NCBI GenBank assembly: GCA_963660915.1
Contig: CAVLAO010000068.1
Coordinates: 1 to 9,210, forward strand
Direction: 5' to 3'
DNA length: 9,210 nt
Source: UMGS1766 sp963660915
Lineage (GTDB): Bacteria; Bacillota; Clostridia; Oscillospirales; Oscillospiraceae
The notes below the pieces were generated by a model, which was given only the letters and a program-made list of their open reading frames with translations, was not told the DNA's origin and ran no database searches. Made by a program: the position numbers and the translations under genes. The number at the start of each line of letters is the position of its first letter. The first letter of the stretch is position 1. Shown here piece by piece: positions 6,462-9,210 of this stretch.

Positions 6462-6755
6462 ATGAGCGAAGAGTTTGGTGCTGATTTTATCACCCTGACC
6501 GATGACGAAGGCAATGAATTTGAGCTTGAGTATCTTGACACGGTGGAATACCGTGGAAAGACTTATATGGCGTTCTTCCCTGCTGTGGAAGAAGGTCAGG
6601 ATGAGGACAGCGATGAGTATGGGTTGATTATCCTGCGCTCTGTTCCGGGTGAAACCGAGGATATGCTGGAAACGGTCGACGACGAAGATGAATTGAATGC
6701 TGTTTACGATCAATTCATGGATTTGTTGTTCGACGATGAAGAAGAGGACGATTAA
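6462..6755 (+). CDS. DUF1292 domain-containing protein (YrzB-like)
   Basis: A 97-residue protein of unknown function, cytoplasmic (no signal or membrane segment) and widespread in Firmicutes. The family pattern is clear: FITLTDDEGNEFELEYLDT near the N-terminus, then YRGKTYMAFFPA, EYGLIILRSV and a C-terminal ELNAVYDQFMDLL. It is strikingly acidic, ending in a run of Asp and Glu. I chose ATG 6462, where family proteins usually begin (MSEEF). AAGGAAAGG (6441-6449) lies 12 bases upstream, which is long. A GTG at 6453 is better spaced from AAGGA and would add three residues. In many Firmicutes this gene accompanies the Holliday-junction resolvase yqgF and alaS; here it stands alone, followed by the 6S RNA. 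A small 6-bp hairpin (6754-6769) overlaps its stop codon. Confidence 0.92.
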   Translation: MSEEFGADFITLTDDEGNEFELEYLDTVEYRGKTYMAFFPAVEEGQDEDSDEYGLIILRSVPGETEDMLETVDDEDELNAVYDQFMDLLFDDEEEDD

Positions 6756-6804
6756 GAGTTTCTACTCTTGAACGCAGACGAATACCCTGCCGGGTGCGTG
6801 ATGG

Positions 6805-6990
6805 TTTTCTATATGGCCTACACTATTTTCAGGGTTGCCGGAAACTCGCGCGGTGGATTGCAGGCCTCCCGACTGAAACCAGCCGGAAGTTGGAAGCAAA
6901 GAAGCCGTGCGGAGGCGACCCACCTGCACTTCGCAGGCACAAATGGGCCACACGGCCACGGCGGGGTTTTGTTGGTTATCAGGCTGTATT
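6805..6990 (+). ncRNA. ssrS: 6S RNA
   Basis: 6S RNA binds the sigma-A RNA polymerase holoenzyme by imitating an open promoter and tunes transcription in slow growth. The stretch has no convincing gene and folds as the family does. A closing stem joins ATATGGCCT (6811-6819) with AGGCTGTAT (6981-6989). On the inner arm GCCTCC (6864-6869) pairs with GGAGGC (6911-6916), capped by CCAGC/GTTGG (6879-6893). A small hairpin CCTGC/GCAGG (6923-6937) sits in the 3' side of the central bubble, where E. coli 6S has its own. Sequence landmarks also match: GAAGCC, GCGACCCACCT, and GGCCACGGCGG near the 3' end, comparable with GCCUGCGGCGG in E. coli. Ends are approximate. I see no good promoter of its own, so it may be processed from the DUF1292 transcript. 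Confidence 0.75.
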
Positions 6991-7037
6991 AAAGATGCGC
7001 CGCAAAAGGATCAGAGATCTTTTTCGGCGCATCTTTA
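6991..7037 (+). terminator. Strong terminator after the 6S RNA
   Basis: A 12-bp perfect stem (AAAGATGCGCCG at 6991-7002 with CGGCGCATCTTT at 7025-7036) continues into an inner helix (AAAAGGATC with GATCTTTTT). On the plus strand ATCTTTAATATT follows. It lies between two converging units, the plus-strand 6S RNA and the minus-strand DUF4230 gene (stop at 7063), and may serve both. Confidence 0.8.
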
Positions 7038-7062
7038 TCTTTAATATTGTCTGTTATTTCTG

Positions 7063-7776
7063 TCACTCTATTACTTCAAAACGTATTGTATATTCGAATT
7101 CTTGTATAGCTGAACCGATAAGCTTCTCTATTATATTTTTTGCATTCTCAAATGCCTTATCTAGTATACCATTTTCAATTGCACGTTTTTCCATCGCATC
7201 CTTACTTTTAGCATCAAATTCTCTGACATCCTCCACTTTCACTGTGTTAAACAAACCATTTTTCTGATCCAATGTTTCAACACTGTCACTGTCAATTTCA
7301 TGAGAGAGAATTTCGGCTTTAGGGATGTGTACTATTACTTCTTTGTTTGTATTATCAATCTCAGCTGTAACTTGACTAATATCCACACCTGCTTTGATAA
7401 CACCGTCCCATTTAGCAATAAAGGATTTCGTTGTAAAAGGAACATCCTTTCCAAATAGTTGCTTAGGATCTTCGAATTTGCCTGCATCGGTATAGAGATA
7501 CTCCAACGTGGCAAGCTCTCCTATTTCTTGTATTTCAATATTTATTGCGTTGATATCTACTTCCCTCGACGCTTCTTCATAGACTGCAATCGGGTCTGAG
7601 AGGCGGTCTACTTCTGCTTCAAGTTGCGAGATCGTGTTTTCATATTTTGCTTTTGCTGAAAAATATCCCCTATAGAAAATAGCAATTACTATCCCTACGA
7701 TGACTGCTATGATCACAAAACAAATTATAAAACTTCTCTTTATTCTCTTTGTTTCAGCATTTATTTCTTTTTTCAC
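7063..7776 (-). CDS. DUF4230 domain-containing membrane-anchored protein
   Basis: Function unknown. The 237-residue protein has a basic start (KKEINAETKRIKRS), one membrane helix (about 16-34, rich in Ile and Val), a short likely coiled coil (about 44-60), then a DUF4230 domain to the C-terminus. Family landmarks are EIGELATLEYLYTD, FIAKWDGVIKAGVDIS, VIVHIPKAEILSHEID and KNGLFN, followed by a long helix rich in Lys and Glu. The domain is predicted to face outwards. I chose GTG 7776, with GAGGAG (7787-7792) ten bases upstream. ATG codons at 7800 and 7815 extend the frame by 8 or 13 residues but have no ribosome binding site. The gene is more AT-rich than its neighbours and stands alone with its own promoter, converging on the 6S RNA terminator. 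Confidence 0.88.
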   Translation of the reverse strand: MKKEINAETKRIKRSFIICFVIIAVIVGIVIAIFYRGYFSAKAKYENTISQLEAEVDRLSDPIAVYEEASREVDINAINIEIQEIGELATLEYLYTDAGKFEDPKQLFGKDVPFTTKSFIAKWDGVIKAGVDISQVTAEIDNTNKEVIVHIPKAEILSHEIDSDSVETLDQKNGLFNTVKVEDVREFDAKSKDAMEKRAIENGILDKAFENAKNIIEKLIGSAIQEFEYTIRFEVIE

Positions 7777-7864
7777 AGCAATACATCTCCTCTTGACCAT
7801 AATTATCAGTAGCACAAACTACGTATTTAATAGCTTATACTTTATTAGCTATTAGTTAACCTAT

Positions 7865-7894
7865 ATTGTAACATAGCTTATTATTTATACGCAA
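7865..7894 (-). promoter_or_regulatory. Promoter of the DUF4230 gene
   Basis: On the minus strand there is a -35 box TTGCGT (7889-7894), an 18-bp spacer and a -10 box TACAAT (7865-7870), extended by TG one base upstream. Transcription would start near 7858, giving a leader of about 80 nt. The -35 box follows the U-tract of the upstream terminator by only 12 bases. Confidence 0.6.
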
Positions 7895-7906
7895 ATCATT
7901 TTTTAC

Positions 7907-7933
7907 AAAAAAATCCGCACATTGCTGTGCGGA
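7907..7933 (-). terminator. Intrinsic terminator, minus strand, with no known gene before it
   Basis: A 7-bp perfect GC-rich stem (TCCGCAC at 7914-7920 with GTGCGGA at 7927-7933) with a 6-nt loop is followed on the minus strand by seven T residues. It is a textbook rho-independent terminator. No protein gene lies upstream on that strand before the divergent rplM promoter, so it must end another transcript or act as an attenuator. Confidence 0.8.
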
Positions 7934-7960
7934 AAAACGGAAGACCCGTGAATTTTTTGT

Positions 7961-7994
7961 CTTAGCACCAGAGGCGATTGCTTCTGGTGCTAAG
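7961..7994. repeat. 12-bp perfect inverted repeat
   Basis: CTTAGCACCAGA (7961-7972) and TCTGGTGCTAAG (7983-7994) are exact inverse complements around a 10-nt loop. No U-tract follows on either strand, so it is a structural hairpin of an RNA, or a protein site, more than a terminator. Confidence 0.8.
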
Positions 7995-8040
7995 TGCTTA
8001 TTGAAAGAAAAGAGAAAATGAAGAAGATGAGATAAATGCT

Positions 8041-8106
8041 GTGGTTTTCTCAACCACGGTTACATCATATCAGCTTGATCCGATTCCGTGGTTGCCAATT
8101 TGAGAA
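8041..8106. repeat. Nested inverted repeats with mutually exclusive pairings
   Basis: AACCAC (8052-8057) can pair with GTGGTT (8041-8046), forming a small hairpin. Alternatively AACCACGG (8052-8059) pairs with CCGTGGTT (8086-8093), and TTCTC (8047-8051) with GAGAA (8102-8106) extends this second helix across a bulge. The two folds share the same central strand and cannot coexist. Confidence 0.6.
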
Positions 8107-8257
8107 ATTATCATGAAAAATTTATGAATGATTGGTTTTACAGCAAAATCCACAAAAGAACGCAGAAAAACGAAAACGAGATTTCGGCAGAATAAATGCG
8201 TTTAAAGTAGAAAACAAGAGATATTGAATCAGTAAATTAAAAATATAGAAAAATAAG
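8107..8257. other. AT-rich gene-free stretch upstream of rplM
   Basis: About 150 bp without a credible gene or strong hairpin. It is A-rich on the plus strand, and the last 20 bases before the rplM -35 box (AAATTAAAAATATAG and on) resemble an UP element that binds the RNA polymerase alpha subunits. I see nothing else in it. Confidence 0.5.
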
Positions 8258-8286
8258 TTGACACAGCATTTCCGTTGTGCTATAAC
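8258..8286 (+). promoter_or_regulatory. Promoter of the rplM-rpsI operon
   Basis: The -35 box TTGACA (8258-8263), a 17-bp spacer and the -10 box TATAAC (8281-8286) make a strong promoter, with an A-rich UP-like tract just upstream. Transcription would start near 8293, about 63 bases before the rplM start. Confidence 0.8.
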
Positions 8287-8292
8287 TATACC

Positions 8293-8355
8293 TGCGCTGA
8301 TTTGCGCCCCCGTTTATTTTCAATAATATTTACTATATATTTGGAGGGAAACACC
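8293..8355 (+). promoter_or_regulatory. Short leader of rplM, possible L13 leader
   Basis: The leader begins with a small hairpin GCGC/GCGC (8294-8307, loop TGATTT) followed by CCCCCG and a U-rich stretch, then the ribosome binding site GGAGG (8343-8347). Firmicutes rplM genes often carry a structured L13 leader thought to give autoregulation. The position fits, but I cannot match the consensus by eye. Confidence 0.35.
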
Positions 8356-8784
8356 ATGTCTACTTACATGGCTCACAAGGAGACCGTTACCCGCAAGTGG
8401 TACATCCTTGACGCAGCTGGCAAGCCTCTTGGTAAGACCGCTGCCACCGCCGCTCACCTGCTGCGCGGCAAGCATAAGCCCGAATACACGCCAAACGTTG
8501 ACTGCGGCGATTTCGTCATCGTGATCAACGCTGCAGATGCAGTTTTGACCGGCAAAAAGGGCGATCAGAAGTTCTATCGTCATCACTCTGGTTGGACCGG
8601 CGGTCTGAAAGAGACCAAGTATCGTATTCTGATGCAGGAAAAGCCTGAGTTCGCAATGCAGATCGCTGTTAAGGGCATGCTGCCTAAGAACACTCTGGGT
8701 GCTTCCGCACTCCGCCGTCTGCGTGTCTATCGTGGTGCTGAGCACAAGAACGATGCTCAGAAGCCCGAAGTATACGAAGGTTAA
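8356..8784 (+). CDS. rplM: 50S ribosomal protein L13
   Basis: L13 is an early-assembling protein of the large ribosomal subunit that binds 23S rRNA. The 142 residues fit the usual size (about 145). Diagnostic segments are RKWYILDAAGKPLG near the N-terminus, LRGKHKPEYTPNVDCGDFV, the K-x-YRHHSGWTGGLKE loop and the signature KGMLPKNTLG. ATG 8356 has GGAGG eight bases upstream; a second ATG four codons on (MAHKE) is less well placed. First gene of the conserved rplM-rpsI pair, 14 bp before rpsI. Confidence 0.98.
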   Translation: MSTYMAHKETVTRKWYILDAAGKPLGKTAATAAHLLRGKHKPEYTPNVDCGDFVIVINAADAVLTGKKGDQKFYRHHSGWTGGLKETKYRILMQEKPEFAMQIAVKGMLPKNTLGASALRRLRVYRGAEHKNDAQKPEVYEG

Positions 8785-8798
8785 GGAGGTAAACGATC

Positions 8799-9203
8799 AT
8801 GTATCAGAGCAAGAAGCCTTATCTGTACGGCACCGGCCGCCGGAAGTCCTCCGTTGCCCGCGTCCGTCTGTATCCCAACGGAACCGGTTCCATCACCATC
8901 AATGGTCGCGATATCGATGATTATTTCGGTTTGGACACCTTGAAGCTGGTCACTCGTCAGCCCCTCGTCCTGACCAACACTGTGGACAAGTTCGACGTAG
9001 TTGCCACTGTCTCCGGCGGTGGTGTCTCCGGTCAGGCCGGTGCACTGCGTCACGGCATCGCTCGTGCCCTGTTGCTGGCTGGTGAGGAATATCGTCCTCT
9101 GCTGAAGAAAGCTGGTTTCCTGACCCGCGATCCTCGTATGAAGGAACGTAAGAAATACGGCCTCAAAGCCGCTCGTCGCGCTCCGCAGTTCTCCAAGAGA
9201 TAA
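8799..9203 (+). CDS. rpsI: 30S ribosomal protein S9
   Basis: S9 is a small-subunit head protein whose C-terminal tail reaches the P-site tRNA. The 134 residues (family about 130) include YGTGRRKSSVARV, the central GGGVSGQAGALRHGIARAL and the C-terminal KKYGLKAARRAPQFSKR with the invariant Ser-Lys-Arg end. AAGGAGGT (8783-8790) overlaps the rplM stop codon and lies eight bases before ATG 8799, so the two proteins are translated from one message and probably coupled. The gene is complete; only seven bases follow its stop, so any terminator is outside the window. Confidence 0.98.
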   Translation: MYQSKKPYLYGTGRRKSSVARVRLYPNGTGSITINGRDIDDYFGLDTLKLVTRQPLVLTNTVDKFDVVATVSGGGVSGQAGALRHGIARALLLAGEEYRPLLKKAGFLTRDPRMKERKKYGLKAARRAPQFSKR

Positions 9204-9210
9204 TTGGACG

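Larger units (their letters stand above)
7907..8057 (-). ncRNA. Candidate small RNA (about 150 nt), function unknown
   Basis: The segment has the layout of a free-standing small RNA on the minus strand. A possible extended -10 box (TG-A-TATGAT at 8064-8072) would start transcription near 8057. The RNA would open with a hairpin GTGGTT/AACCAC (8041-8057), continue with a 12-bp perfect hairpin (7961-7994) and end at the U-rich terminator (7907-7933). No -35 box is visible at the right spacing, and I recognise no known RNA family. It could also be a long leader upstream of the DUF4230 gene, ended by an attenuator, although that gene has its own promoter. Confidence 0.35.

Noticed and set aside
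6248..6541. N-terminal extension of the penicillin-binding protein by 98 codons
   Set aside because: It would overlap the DUF1292 gene start and both promoters, and its sequence is not protein-like. The TTG at 6247 has a proper ribosome binding site.
6864..6916. SRP RNA suggested by CCGGAAG and GGAAGCA
   Set aside because: The GGAA is not a tetraloop with the asymmetric loop of SRP domain IV, while the rod-like fold and 3' landmarks fit 6S RNA.
6768..7267. Plus-strand open frames of 74 and 157 codons after DUF1292
   Set aside because: They cover the 6S RNA, its terminator and the antisense of the DUF4230 gene, and lack ribosome binding sites. The RNA structure explains the sequence better.
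8018..8035. Five-codon plus-strand mini-frame (MKKMR) after a purine-rich stretch
   Set aside because: Too short to support, with no promoter and no adjacent gene it could control directly.
7856..8053. 65-codon minus-strand open frame upstream of DUF4230
   Set aside because: It runs through a 12-bp hairpin and an intrinsic terminator, has no ribosome binding site and no recognisable motif.
8781..9053. 90-codon minus-strand open frame opposite rpsI
   Set aside because: Shadow of the S9 gene caused by its codon bias; no start signals or homology seen.

Overview
The window looks like chromosomal DNA from a low-to-mid G+C Gram-positive bacterium of the class Clostridia (Bacillota). Evidence for this is strong Shine-Dalgarno sites, sigma-A type promoters, a DUF1292 protein, a PheB-type ACT protein, a clostridial class A penicillin-binding protein with an Ig-like tail, and a Firmicutes-style 6S RNA. 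A gut relative of the Ruminococcaceae/Oscillospiraceae is plausible, but the genus cannot be fixed from this sequence alone. There is no phage, transposase, CRISPR or plasmid gene. Almost everything is housekeeping, and the unusual material lies in the non-coding parts.

Left edge (1-280): two identical 56-bp blocks, 117 bp apart, each carry the first 25 nt of an alanine-type tRNA on the minus strand with no matching 3' half. A perfect consensus promoter (TTGACA, 17 bp, TATAAT) points into them. A hairpin between this promoter and lysC ends the operon to the right.

288-3258 (all minus): an amino-acid operon read as pheB-like ACT regulator, then hom (homoserine dehydrogenase), then lysC (aspartate kinase). 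One promoter at 3318-3346 serves it. LysC and Hom catalyse the first and third steps of the aspartate pathway to threonine, methionine and lysine. LysC has an excellent internal ribosome binding site for a separate beta subunit, and Hom has a shortened C-terminal regulatory domain.

3473-6247 (minus): a class A penicillin-binding protein of 924 residues with transglycosylase and transpeptidase domains, a cysteine-bearing linker, a bacterial Ig-like domain and a Thr-Pro tail. It starts at TTG, and its ribosome binding site lies in a hairpin. It is divergent from the next gene.

6402-7037 (plus): a promoter, a small very acidic DUF1292 protein, then a 6S RNA (ssrS) and a strong terminator hairpin, apparently one transcription unit.

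7040-8257: an AT-rich stretch with a membrane-anchored DUF4230 protein (minus). Upstream of it is a gene-free region with several perfect hairpins, including a textbook minus-strand terminator. This may be a small RNA gene of about 150 nt.

8258-9203 (plus): promoter, short leader, and the ribosomal protein pair rplM-rpsI (L13 and S9).
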